Shown: positions 33,962 to 42,469 of the stretch, piece by piece | Numbering within the stretch: the first letter of the stretch is position 1 | Layout of the letters: each line of letters starts with the position of its first letter | From: Clostridium fallax | GTDB taxonomy: Bacteria; Bacillota; Clostridia; Clostridiales; Clostridiaceae | Direction: 5' to 3' | DNA length: 51,992 bases | Assembly: GCF_900129365.1 (NCBI RefSeq) | Contig: NZ_FQVM01000017.1 | Coordinates: 1-51,992, forward strand | Position numbers and translations under genes: made by a program | The notes under the pieces: generated by a model | Databases searched by the model: none | What the model was told of the DNA's origin: nothing | Seen by the model: the letters and a program-made list of their open reading frames with translations, nothing else

Positions 33962-34010
33962 ATAAGGATGTATTTTTAATATAAATCTATAATTAAAGAT
34001 ACATCCTTAT
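33962..34010 (+). terminator. fucI terminator
   Basis: Long stem ATAAGGATGTAT-T-TTTAAT / ATTAAA-G-ATACATCCTTAT (33962-33980, 33992-34010) with one T-G pair, starting 64 bases after the fucI stop, followed by ACATTTTATTTT. Confidence 0.8.
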
Positions 34011-34060
34011 AAATCACATTTTATTTTCAATAATTATATTCTTATTTTTAAATATAATTA

Positions 34061-34240
34061 TTATTTAAATTTTTCTTTTTTAAATTTTTTATATACATAA
34101 CTATTTTCATAAAAAAGAGTGAACCATAAAAAATTGATAAAGAAAATATAATATAGAGCATTTCCCGCTGTATATCCCTTAATTCCAATAAGAGATAATA
34201 ATCCTAATAATCCCCAATATTTATGTTTGTCATATTCCAT
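34061..34240 (-). CDS. Small membrane protein of unknown function
   Basis: 59 residues. A first hydrophobic region (YWGLLGLLSLIGIKGY) and a second (ALYYIFFINFLWFTLFY), then a basic tail (KKFKKEKFK). The LLGLLSLIG pattern recalls clostridial DUF3796-like small membrane proteins, but I am not sure. A start at 34240 is used because GGGAG is 9 bases upstream; an ATG three codons earlier abuts the same site. No functional clue from neighbours: it lies between fucI and the response regulator gene. Confidence 0.5.
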   Translation of the reverse strand: MEYDKHKYWGLLGLLSLIGIKGYTAGNALYYIFFINFLWFTLFYENSYVYKKFKKEKFK

Positions 34241-34331
34241 ATAAACCATCTCCCATTTATACTCTTTATTAAATTATATGACAAAATAAATACTTTTTGT
34301 ATTATTATGGATGACTCTTCTTTAATTACTA

Positions 34332-35012
34332 TTAATAGTTAATATTAACAGTATATTTATACTCTGGTCTTCCTACATTACCATATTGAGATGTTACGTT
34401 GACTTTTTTTATTTTTTCTAAATAATCCATATATTTTTTTATACTAACATTACTAATACCTAAATCTGCTGCTATTTCTCTTATAGTCCATTGTCTTAAC
34501 TTATCTGTTTCAATCAAACTTATAACCTTTCGTAAGGTTTTTTCACTTAATCCTTTTGGTATTTCTATAAATTCTTCCTTTTTATTTTTTCTTGAAATAA
34601 TATCCAATTCTTTTTGATCTAGTTTTTTTTCTTTAGTTAATATACTATTTTTAACTAAATATTTATCTATAGCCTCTTTAAACCTATCGAATTCAAAGGG
34701 TTTAATTAAATAATCTATAACCCCATAGGCAAAAGCTTTTTTAATCTCTTCAACTTTATTAGCTGCGGTTATCATAATTATATCTACTAAATAACCCTTA
34801 TCTCTTAAATTTTTTAAAATTTCAATTCCACTTTCCTTTGGAAGATATACATCCAATAATATTAAATCAATTTTTTCTTTATCTAATAAAGAAATTATCT
34901 TTTTTTCAGTATCAACAGTTGCTAAAACTTTAAAACCTTCAATAAGCTCAACATATTTTCTATTTATTAAAGCTACCATTGGATCGTCTTCTACTATTAA
35001 TACGTTTTTCAT
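34332..35012 (-). CDS. CitB/DcuR-type response regulator
   Basis: 226 residues. Receiver domain (1-120) with acidic Asp9/Asp10, phosphorylation Asp54 (LILLDVYLP) and the Lys of LIKPF. The C-terminal part (about 150-226) is a winged-helix-type DNA-binding domain with WTIREIAADLGISNVSIKKYMDYLEK and the ending GRPEYKYTV, characteristic of the CitB/DcuR/MalR group that controls carboxylate uptake. Two bases separate it from the sensor kinase gene. Probable targets are the adjacent dehydrogenase-permease operon and its own operon. Confidence 0.92.
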   Translation of the reverse strand: MKNVLIVEDDPMVALINRKYVELIEGFKVLATVDTEKKIISLLDKEKIDLILLDVYLPKESGIEILKNLRDKGYLVDIIMITAANKVEEIKKAFAYGVIDYLIKPFEFDRFKEAIDKYLVKNSILTKEKKLDQKELDIISRKNKKEEFIEIPKGLSEKTLRKVISLIETDKLRQWTIREIAADLGISNVSIKKYMDYLEKIKKVNVTSQYGNVGRPEYKYTVNINY

Positions 35013-35014
35013 AA

Positions 35015-36568
35015 TTACTCTCCCTTATAAATAGTTATATTAAATATCTTTTCATCATCAGTATTTTTAATATCAATATTCCCCTGATAAAGATCGATTT
35101 TATTTTTAATAATAGATAATCCTACACCTCTTCCTTCTCCTTTTGAGGATACTCCATTTTTAAATATAATCTCCTTTATTTCCTCTTTTATAGGTACTCC
35201 ATTATCTTTTACAGATATTTTTATTAAAGATTTATCCTCATATAATGACACTTCTACTATTTTATTATTTTTTTCGCTATTAGAACAAGCCTCAAAAGCA
35301 TTTTCTATTAAATTTCCAATTATAGTTATTAAGTCTTCTGAATTAATATATTTATGTTCTTCGTATAAGAAAGAATTCTTTGTTAACTTTAAATTTATTT
35401 TTTTTTCATTAGCCATAAGTTCTCGGCTTATTAACATTCCTCTAACATAATAGTCTCCTATACTAGAAAACTTTTGGGAGTTAGCCTCTTGAGATTTTTG
35501 AATTGATAATATATATTTTTTAGCTTCTTCATATTCTTCTAACTTTATAAGTCCTAATATAACATGAAGCTTATTTTTAAATTCATGAACTGTAGCTCTT
35601 AAATTTTTTACTGTTTGATCTACCCCAGTAATTTCTTTAGCTATCTTATTAATATCTTTTCTATCTATTATAGTTATAACTGCACCTATATATTTATTAT
35701 TTTTATTTATCTGCATTAAATTTAATGTAACAAAAGTCTTTTTCCCAAGAAGTATAAATTCTTTCATCTCAAAATTTTCTCTTCTTTCTATATAGGGTTT
35801 TAATTTTTCAATTATCTTATCTGATGAAAAATCATTAAATATCTTATAGCAACTTTCATTAATCTGAATCACTTGGTTTTTTTCATTTAATGCAATTACA
35901 CCTTCATTTATTGTATTAATTATTATATTTTTTTCCATATAAACTCTTGCTATCTCTTCCGGTTCCATTCCTAAAATTTCTTTTTTTATTTTTTTTGCGA
36001 AACATTTTGACGTAATTATTGTTATTATTACTACTATAAAAAATAATCCTAAGTAAACTGCTACTGTTTTGTAATTTAAAAGTTCTAAATCTTTGTAATA
36101 TCTTCCTACCATTACAAAACCTACTTGTTTTCCATTATAGAATATAGGCTCAAACCACCTTAAAGTTTTTCCCATAGATCCTTTCATTAATGAATAATAT
36201 CCTGTTCCTTCTTTTAAAACCTTTGCCTTATCTTCATTAATAAAAACTTGGCCTATTTGCTTTGTATCTAAATGAGAGTATTTAACCCCCCTCATATCTG
36301 CTACGACAATAATATCTACATTACTTAAATGGTTAACTAGACCATTAGTATAATCTTGGATTCTATTATTCATTTTTCTTTCATCTAATTGAAGCTTAAT
36401 AAAAGGAGTATTACTTACTATATACGCTGTTTCTTTTAATTCCCTCCTTATATCACTATCCATGGATTCTAATTTAAAATTTAAAGAAACTATATAAGAA
36501 ACTAATAGCGGAATTAAAGCTATTAATATAGTTAATCTAGTTATTTTCTTTTCAAAATTCCTTTTCAT
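35015..36568 (-). CDS. CitA/DcuS-type sensor histidine kinase
   Basis: 517 residues. Two membrane helices (about 12-28 and 172-190) frame an extracytoplasmic PAS-like domain with the CitA/DcuS pattern DMRGVKYSHLDTKQIGQVF and WFEPIFYNGKQVGFVMVGRYY. A cytoplasmic PAS domain follows (220-305), then ATVHEFKNKLHVILGLI with the phosphorylated His, and an ATPase domain with NLIENAFEA, DNGVPI and GRGVGLSII. Such kinases sense C4-dicarboxylates, citrate, malate or related acids. Ligand here is unknown; the next operon suggests lactate, malate or a 2-oxo acid. Confidence 0.93.
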   Translation of the reverse strand: MKRNFEKKITRLTILIALIPLLVSYIVSLNFKLESMDSDIRRELKETAYIVSNTPFIKLQLDERKMNNRIQDYTNGLVNHLSNVDIIVVADMRGVKYSHLDTKQIGQVFINEDKAKVLKEGTGYYSLMKGSMGKTLRWFEPIFYNGKQVGFVMVGRYYKDLELLNYKTVAVYLGLFFIVVIITIITSKCFAKKIKKEILGMEPEEIARVYMEKNIIINTINEGVIALNEKNQVIQINESCYKIFNDFSSDKIIEKLKPYIERRENFEMKEFILLGKKTFVTLNLMQINKNNKYIGAVITIIDRKDINKIAKEITGVDQTVKNLRATVHEFKNKLHVILGLIKLEEYEEAKKYILSIQKSQEANSQKFSSIGDYYVRGMLISRELMANEKKINLKLTKNSFLYEEHKYINSEDLITIIGNLIENAFEACSNSEKNNKIVEVSLYEDKSLIKISVKDNGVPIKEEIKEIIFKNGVSSKGEGRGVGLSIIKNKIDLYQGNIDIKNTDDEKIFNITIYKGE

Positions 36569-36654
36569 AAAATCACCAATGTAATTATATCATAATAAAA
36601 CATTATTTTATAATTTCCTACCTTTATCAATATATTTTCTTAATGAATATTTAA

Positions 36655-36706
36655 TATAATATTAGTTTGATTAACATTTCATAATATTATTTAAACTAAT
36701 ATTATA
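36655..36706. repeat. Perfect 14-bp inverted repeat upstream of the sensor kinase gene
   Basis: TATAATATTAGTTT (36655-36668) and AAACTAATATTATA (36693-36706) with a 24-base spacer, beginning 87 bases before the kinase start. No T-run suggests termination. Candidate binding region for the response regulator or another dimeric regulator. Confidence 0.65.
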
Positions 36707-36720
36707 TTTCCTAAAAAAAT

Positions 36721-36749
36721 AAAGCACCCTTAAAAATTAAGGGTGCTTT
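36721..36749 (-). terminator. Terminator of the dehydrogenase-permease operon
   Basis: Perfect 13-bp stem AAAGCACCCTTAA / TTAAGGGTGCTTT with an AAA loop. On the minus strand ATTTTTTTAGG follows. It lies 12 bases past the dehydrogenase stop. Confidence 0.92.
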
Positions 36750-36761
36750 ATATCTATAAAA

Positions 36762-37757
36762 TTAGGCTATTTGATTTTTACATTTTCCTTCTTTTAAAAA
36801 TTCATCCATATTTTCATATGATATACTTATCATATTAGTTAAAGCTTCATCAGTGTATGATCCCATATGTGGAGTTATTAAAACTCTTGGATACATATTT
36901 ATTAGTTTTTCAACTACTTTATTCTCTATCTCTTGTCCATTTAAATCTTTGAAAAATACTGCTGATTCTCCCTCAATTACATCTGTTGCAAATCCACCAA
37001 GTTTATTGCTCTCAATAGCTTTTGCTACAGCTTCTATATCTTGAAGTTCTCCTCTTGCTGTATTTACTATAATAGCTCCATCTTTCATCTTGCTAATAAA
37101 CTCTTCATTTATTAGATGATAGTTTTCTCCCTTTATATATGGCATATGTACAGATATTACATCTGATACCTTTAAAACTTCATCAAGATCCATAAACTCA
37201 ACAACTTCTTTAGCTGCATCACTTTGGAATACATCATAAGCTACTACTTTAGCCCCTAATCCCTTAAATAATTTAGCAGTTGTTAATCCTATTCTTCCTG
37301 CACCAAGTATTCCTACTGTACAGTTTCTTATTTCTTTACTAAACATATTTGCATCAACTATAAAGTTTTTATCTTTAGTTCTATTAACTGTATATGCAGT
37401 ATGTCTTAGAAGCATCATAGCTAATGTTACTGCTAATTCTGATATAGCATTTGGTGAATAACCTGGAACTCTTGCGACCTTTAATTCTAAATCTTTAGCT
37501 GCATTTAAATCTACGTGATCAAATCCTACAGTTCTAGTTAAAACAAACTTTAATCCACTTTTCTTTAATAATTCTAGGTTTCTTCTATCTGCTTTACAGT
37601 TTCCTCTAACCATTATAGCATCAGCACCTTCTGCCTCTACTACATTTTCATAATTAAGATTACCTTTAATTAATTTTAAATCATAATTAAAAGTATTTAA
37701 TTTATTAAAATATTCAACCTCAGTGTCTCTAACACCATAACAAACTAATTTTAACAA
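36762..37757 (-). CDS. D-lactate dehydrogenase-like D-2-hydroxyacid dehydrogenase
   Basis: 331 residues. NAD-dependent; Rossmann motif VGILGAGRIGLTTAKLFKGLGAKVVAYD. Catalytic residues of the family are visible: Arg in VNTARGEL, Glu in DVIEGES and His in TPHMGSYT. The N-terminal region YSPNAISELAVTLAMMLLR fits D-LDH and D-2-hydroxyisocaproate dehydrogenases of Clostridia. The start is TTG with GGAGG 9 bases ahead. Co-transcribed with the AEC permease, so it may make or use a transported hydroxy acid such as D-lactate. Confidence 0.85.
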   Translation of the reverse strand: MLKLVCYGVRDTEVEYFNKLNTFNYDLKLIKGNLNYENVVEAEGADAIMVRGNCKADRRNLELLKKSGLKFVLTRTVGFDHVDLNAAKDLELKVARVPGYSPNAISELAVTLAMMLLRHTAYTVNRTKDKNFIVDANMFSKEIRNCTVGILGAGRIGLTTAKLFKGLGAKVVAYDVFQSDAAKEVVEFMDLDEVLKVSDVISVHMPYIKGENYHLINEEFISKMKDGAIIVNTARGELQDIEAVAKAIESNKLGGFATDVIEGESAVFFKDLNGQEIENKVVEKLINMYPRVLITPHMGSYTDEALTNMISISYENMDEFLKEGKCKNQIA

Positions 37758-37785
37758 AACCCTTCGCCTCCAAAATTACTTATTA

Positions 37786-38841
37786 TTAAACAAATAAATG
37801 TAATTGTTTTATTATTTCAAGAATTATTATCCAAATTGGCATTGCAACTACAGCAAATATTGTTGATAATAATGAACAGTTTGATGTTAATAATGCCTCT
37901 TTATCAAAGCTTATAGCATAAGCTGCAGCAACAGTAGCTGTTGGAGCTGCCATCATTATTACAGTTGTTGCCATACCTACAAAGGATACTGGTAATATTC
38001 CTGTTATATTTAATACAAATAATATAACTATATTTATTGCAGGTACTAAAACTATTTTTATAGCACTATATATCCATGAATCTTTTGATGACATTGCATC
38101 TTTAAATGAAATCTCTGCAAGTTTTGCACCTATTGATAACCAAGCAAGAGGTGAACAAATCTTTGATAAGTAAGTAAGTGGTGTATATAACCATGGAACT
38201 GTATGGTCTATTCTTAAAAATGCATAATTTTTTATTCCATCTTTAGTAGCTACTCCAACCTGTGGTAGATGACTTTGGAATAACCATATAAATAATCCTA
38301 AGAATGTAGCTATTATTACTGGATTTAAGAACATTTTTTTAATATTCTTTTTATCCATTTTAACTCCAGACATTTTTATATATCCATAAGAATATAAGAA
38401 AACTCTATATGCTATATTAAATATTGAAGAATACATTACTCCAACTGCTCCATAAACAGCTTGTACTATTGGAGTTCCAAAAAATGTTGTTGATCCAAAT
38501 ATAGTAAGTACTCTTAATACATCTTGTTTTTCGCCTTTATATTTTGCAAATATTAATTTAGTTAATACTATAAGTAATATATAAATTACAAATCCCCAAA
38601 TAAGAAGATTTAGTCCTTCCTTTAAGCTCTTTTCATTTATATCTTTCATAAATGATGTAAAAGCTAATGCTGGAATGGCAATTGAAAGTACTATTGTACT
38701 TAATGTTTTAGAAGCAGTTTCATTTATTATATTTTTCTTTCTTAAATAAAATCCTAATCCTATTATTGCAAGTGATGAAATTATTGCTCCTATTATTGCA
38801 TTATCAGTTAATGTTTTTAAAATTATTTCACCGATACTCAA
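37786..38841 (-). CDS. AEC-family (auxin efflux carrier/malate permease-like) transporter
   Basis: 351 residues with about ten hydrophobic helices in two halves. The AEC pattern is seen in TIVLSIAIPALAFTSF, FGSTTFFGTPIVQAVYG and MATTVIMMAAPTATVAAAYAISF. Bacterial members move malate, malonate or lactate. The start is TTG with AGGAGG 8 bases upstream. A tandem 17-bp repeat lies about 80-115 bases upstream. The neighbouring CitB-type two-component system fits control of an organic acid carrier. Confidence 0.88.
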   Translation of the reverse strand: MSIGEIILKTLTDNAIIGAIISSLAIIGLGFYLRKKNIINETASKTLSTIVLSIAIPALAFTSFMKDINEKSLKEGLNLLIWGFVIYILLIVLTKLIFAKYKGEKQDVLRVLTIFGSTTFFGTPIVQAVYGAVGVMYSSIFNIAYRVFLYSYGYIKMSGVKMDKKNIKKMFLNPVIIATFLGLFIWLFQSHLPQVGVATKDGIKNYAFLRIDHTVPWLYTPLTYLSKICSPLAWLSIGAKLAEISFKDAMSSKDSWIYSAIKIVLVPAINIVILFVLNITGILPVSFVGMATTVIMMAAPTATVAAAYAISFDKEALLTSNCSLLSTIFAVVAMPIWIIILEIIKQLHLFV

Positions 38842-38922
38842 AATATTTCCTCCTCATTTTTTCTTTTATTTTGTATTTTTTTTAACATTGCTAGGGGAAC
38901 TTGTCCTCTTAACTACTTGTTT

Positions 38923-38956
38923 AATTTATAACAATATTAAATTTATAACAATATTA
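38923..38956. repeat. Two tandem copies of a 17-bp repeat upstream of the AEC gene
   Basis: AATTTATAACAATATTA occurs at 38923-38939 and again, directly abutting, at 38940-38956. On the minus strand the pair also creates TTGTTA-17-TAAATT, a possible promoter. Direct repeats of this kind are typical targets of response regulators. Confidence 0.6.
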
Positions 38957-39124
38957 TTGAATTATCTAAATAATTAATTAAGTTATTTAACCTAAAATTT
39001 CATATGTAAAGGTTAAGCAAATTAAAAAATCGCCTATTTTTATAAATTTTTTTCATATTATTACTATAAAATCAATGTAATAATATGTCTTAAATTTAAT
39101 AAAATAAACGATTTAATGTTTTTA

Positions 39125-39916
39125 TTAATATTTTTTAGCACCTATAATATTTATAATAAAAAGTTCATTTATATTTTCATCATAAATTTTTACAAAGTTT
39201 ATTTTAGCATCAAAGGGCATATATTCTTCTAAAGGATCTATAAAATACGAAAAATCCTGAACCTTTAAATAATCCTTTATAAAAATTCCTATTATAAATT
39301 CATTACAATATTGAAATTCTTTAAATTCATTTAACACCTTTATTACGGCTCTTCCAATAGAATTTTCATCTTTTATTTTTATGGTATAAATATTTAGTAT
39401 ATCCTTAGATTTTAAGCTATTATATATCTGTCTTTTATCAATAATAAGTTTTATTATTATTTTTAAGGTACAATCTATACTTAAATTCACTAACTCTTTA
39501 TCATCTTTATCCTTAATAAAAAATATATTTTTCTTTGTATTTTTTAACAAATTTACGTAATTTAAACTGGCATAAGCTATTATAACTAAATCTTTTTCAT
39601 AAAAAAAAGATTTTATTACAGAGAAAATTTTATTAAATTCTTCCTTATTTGTTATTTTTACTACAAAGATTAATATATTATTGCTATTACTATTATTTAT
39701 CTTAAAAAAATCTTCATACTCATATATATTTTTTAAGTTAATTGTATCTATTATAAAGTTATTATAAAGGAAAAATTTATCTATATAATATTTTATACAC
39801 TTATTTTTTTTAATAATTATATATTTTTTCCTTTTAAAAATATCTTTATAATTCCCATATTGATCTAACCAAATATTATTAAAATCAACAATTCTAATTT
39901 TATTAAATTCTCCCAT
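39125..39916 (-). CDS. Unrecognised protein, possibly a degenerate FtsZ/tubulin-like fold
   Basis: 263 residues, rich in Ile, Lys and Asn, no membrane helix or signal peptide. AAGGAG lies upstream of the ATG, so the gene is probably real. I do not recognise it firmly. The order of strands and helices follows FtsZ: FIIDTINLKNI, NILIFVVKITNKEEF with VIKSFFYEKDLVIIAYA, KNIFFIKD, SKDILNIYTIKIKDENSIGRAVIKVL, then a C-terminal domain EFIIGIFIKDYLKVQDFSYF and LFIINIIGAKK. The GGGTGTG GTP loop is missing, so it could not bind GTP in the usual way. Stands alone between AEC and TDT transporter genes. Confidence 0.5.
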   Translation of the reverse strand: MGEFNKIRIVDFNNIWLDQYGNYKDIFKRKKYIIIKKNKCIKYYIDKFFLYNNFIIDTINLKNIYEYEDFFKINNSNSNNILIFVVKITNKEEFNKIFSVIKSFFYEKDLVIIAYASLNYVNLLKNTKKNIFFIKDKDDKELVNLSIDCTLKIIIKLIIDKRQIYNSLKSKDILNIYTIKIKDENSIGRAVIKVLNEFKEFQYCNEFIIGIFIKDYLKVQDFSYFIDPLEEYMPFDAKINFVKIYDENINELFIINIIGAKKY

Positions 39917-40135
39917 TTTTAATACTCCTTACCCTATTCCCTAAATAAAAAAATACCTATTTTTATAAACTTAATTATACCATCTTAATAATTTTATATT
40001 TATAAAGTACTAGTAATTTTTAACAAAGGTATAAATTACATATAAAGTTCTATCATCAATTCCTATTAATTTTTTAAGAATTTCTATATATTATTTTAAA
40101 TATAATTTAAAATTAACTATTTTTATTTTAAAAAT

Positions 40136-40170
40136 AGAAATAGTTTAGAGTAATACTCTAAACTATTTCT
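40136..40170 (-). terminator. Terminator of the TDT permease gene
   Basis: Perfect 15-bp stem AGAAATAGTTTAGAG / CTCTAAACTATTTCT with a TAATA loop, followed on the minus strand by ATTTTTAAAAT. It begins 34 bases past the stop. Confidence 0.85.
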
Positions 40171-40203
40171 AATAACTTATTTATATATCATTAAATTAAA
40201 ATT

Positions 40204-41142
40204 TTAAATTTCCCTTAATCTAAAGAAAAATCTTTTTCCAAAATTATATAGTACATATAATATAACATAAGTACCTACAATTATTTGAATGTCTCCAATT
40301 ATTTTAAAGATTTCACTAAATACAAATCCAGTAGTTCTTGCATAATTATACATCTTATACATAGCTAAAATACTAATAGCTAATGGAAATGTTAATGCTG
40401 CATGTCCTGGTATAAATTCTTTCTTTAATAAATTTGGCAATTTACTATAAACAATACATATATTAAAAATTGATGTTAATGTTAAAAATATAATTATAAC
40501 ACTGTTATAACTTTGAAAAGCTGTTAAATAAGCTACTAAGCAAAGACTTGCTGGCGCACCCATTATACCTATAGAAGTTAATTGATTATCATTTAAAGGA
40601 TACTTTATAATTCTATATAACATTAGTGGCCACATTACTGTATACCAAAAAAATCCAAAATAAAACAGTGCTTTTGCTATGTTAGGGAATCCCATGCCAG
40701 TACTACTTACAGTTCCTACTGCTACCCCTATGAAAACTACAAACCAACTTGGAACCATATCTTTAAAGTTAAAATCCTTACTTCTAAGATAAATAAATAG
40801 AATAAATATAATTCCATGAAAAATAATACAACTTAACCATAATATCTTAGCAAAAGTAGGTGTACTTTTTAATAAACTAGCTGCAATTAAAAAAACTACC
40901 ATATCTATTGTAGGATAAAGACTACCTAAAATAGGATCCTTAAGCTCTGACCATATAGTCTCATGATGAGATATAATTCTCAATATCTTTACTAGCACAG
41001 CTATAATTGCAACAATTAATGCTAAAGGCTTTAAAAAACTTATACCATTTATGCTCCAACAATTTGATAAAGTAATAAATGCTAATGATGCTCCACATAT
41101 TCCTACTGGATATGTTTCTAACTTTTGTATAAAACTTGCCAT
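40204..41142 (-). CDS. TDT/SLAC1-family transporter
   Basis: 312 residues, ten hydrophobic helices expected. TehA/SLAC1 group features include YPVGICGASLAFITLSNCW at the start, SWFVVFIGVAVGT in the middle and FIPGHAALTFPLAISI near the end, where FTFP-like sequences are usual. Members pass anions, C4-dicarboxylates, sulfite or tellurite. Single-gene unit with AAAGGCGG before the ATG. Its link to the neighbouring genes is not clear. The substrate cannot be told from sequence. Confidence 0.8.
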   Translation of the reverse strand: MASFIQKLETYPVGICGASLAFITLSNCWSINGISFLKPLALIVAIIAVLVKILRIISHHETIWSELKDPILGSLYPTIDMVVFLIAASLLKSTPTFAKILWLSCIIFHGIIFILFIYLRSKDFNFKDMVPSWFVVFIGVAVGTVSSTGMGFPNIAKALFYFGFFWYTVMWPLMLYRIIKYPLNDNQLTSIGIMGAPASLCLVAYLTAFQSYNSVIIIFLTLTSIFNICIVYSKLPNLLKKEFIPGHAALTFPLAISILAMYKMYNYARTTGFVFSEIFKIIGDIQIIVGTYVILYVLYNFGKRFFFRLREI

Positions 41143-41338
41143 ATAAAAATACCGCCTTTCAAAATATATGAAATAAATTTTAAATTATTTTATTTAATTA
41201 AATCTGTTACATTTTTATATTAACATCTTTTATATATAAATAAAAATATATTATTTATATTATATATATAATATTTTACTTATATAGATATGAAATTTAA
41301 TTATATACCTATTGATTATATTTTGTTACTAAATTAAA

Positions 41339-41373
41339 GGAAAGGCGAATTAAAAACTTTAATTCACCTTTCC
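41339..41373 (-). terminator. Terminator of the ribose-type ABC operon
   Basis: Stem GGAAAGGCGAATTAAA / TTTAATTCACCTTTCC with one C-A mismatch and a 3-base loop, 26 bases past the binding-protein stop. A modest T-rich run follows on the minus strand. Confidence 0.75.
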
Positions 41374-41398
41374 TTCATTAAAAGATAGTATTTACTTT

Positions 41399-42403
41399 TT
41401 ATTTTTTCCCAAAAGGATATAATAATTTTTGTATAGACTCATCATTCATGTTGTCCTTTGATACATAAGTTGCACCAGTATCAATTCTTTTATCTATTGA
41501 TTTTCCTTCTAATATATCAAAAGCACTCTTAACTCCTAAATAACCCATATTATAAGGATTTTGTACAACGAATCCTGTTATAACCTCTTCTTCTAAAAAC
41601 TTAATTTCTTGATCTGATGAATCAAATCCTACTAATTTAAGATCTCCAGTTTTTCCTTTTTCTTTTACTGCAGTAGCAACACCTATTGCAGCACCTTCAT
41701 TAGTAGCATATAGTCCTTTAAGATTTGGATTAGAAGTCATTATATCTGTTGCCTTTGCAAGAGCCTTTGCATGATCTCCATCTGAATATTGAATTGAAAC
41801 TATTTTAATATCCTTATAATTTTTTTCTATTTCTTCCTTAAATCCATCTCTTCTATCTTGAGCAGTTGAAGTTCCTTCATTATGAGCAACTATAGCAACT
41901 TCCCCTTCTTTACCTATTAATTCAGCCATTTCCTTTGCTGCTATTGCACCTGCTGCCTTATTATCAGTTGCTATAAAACTTTTTTGAATATCTGAGTCTA
42001 AATCTGAGTCGAAAGTTAATACTTCTATTCCTTTTTCCTTAGCTTTTTCAACTACAGGAATTAACGCCTTACTATCAAGAGGAGCTAAAAGTATAGCATT
42101 AGCTTTTTTAGTTATAGCATTTTCTACCATTTCTATTTGTTTATCTACCATTGTTTCATTATCTGGTCCTTCAAATGTTACTTTTATTCCACACTCTTCT
42201 CCAGCTTTTTTTGCCCCTGATTCTACAGTTTTCCAAAATTCATGTTGGTATCCCTTTGAAATAACAGCTACATATTTTTCACCTTTTTCAGAAGGTTCTC
42301 CTCCTTTTCCTTCTTCAGCACCACCACTTTTACCACATCCAAAAAGAATTGCTGGTACTAGCAAAGCCCCTGCTACTATAGTAGTTAACTTTCTTAATCT
42401 CAT
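41399..42403 (-). CDS. Ribose-type sugar-binding lipoprotein, probably for L-fucose
   Basis: 334 residues. Lipoprotein signal with lipobox LFGC, then a Gly/Glu/Lys-rich linker and a Peripla_BP_4 domain: VAVISKGYQHEFWKTVESGAKKAG, ANAILLAPLDSKAL, EVLTFDSDLDSD, ATNEGAAIGVATAVKEKG and LVGFDSSDQEI. Last gene of a rbsA-rbsC-rbsB-type operon, 66 bp after the permease gene. The divergent fucose mutarotase gene suggests a deoxy-sugar substrate. The specificity is inferred. Confidence 0.9.
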   Translation of the reverse strand: MRLRKLTTIVAGALLVPAILFGCGKSGGAEEGKGGEPSEKGEKYVAVISKGYQHEFWKTVESGAKKAGEECGIKVTFEGPDNETMVDKQIEMVENAITKKANAILLAPLDSKALIPVVEKAKEKGIEVLTFDSDLDSDIQKSFIATDNKAAGAIAAKEMAELIGKEGEVAIVAHNEGTSTAQDRRDGFKEEIEKNYKDIKIVSIQYSDGDHAKALAKATDIMTSNPNLKGLYATNEGAAIGVATAVKEKGKTGDLKLVGFDSSDQEIKFLEEEVITGFVVQNPYNMGYLGVKSAFDILEGKSIDKRIDTGATYVSKDNMNDESIQKLLYPFGKK

Positions 42404-42469
42404 AATTAATCCTCCTATAAATTTATCAATTTTATTTATAAAATTTAAATAATTAAATAAAAAATTTAA

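Noticed and set aside
41206..41330. A+T dinucleotide runs as a repeat element or origin
   Set aside because: They are short, irregular and of the kind common in intergenic DNA of this genome; no DnaA boxes or regular units were seen.
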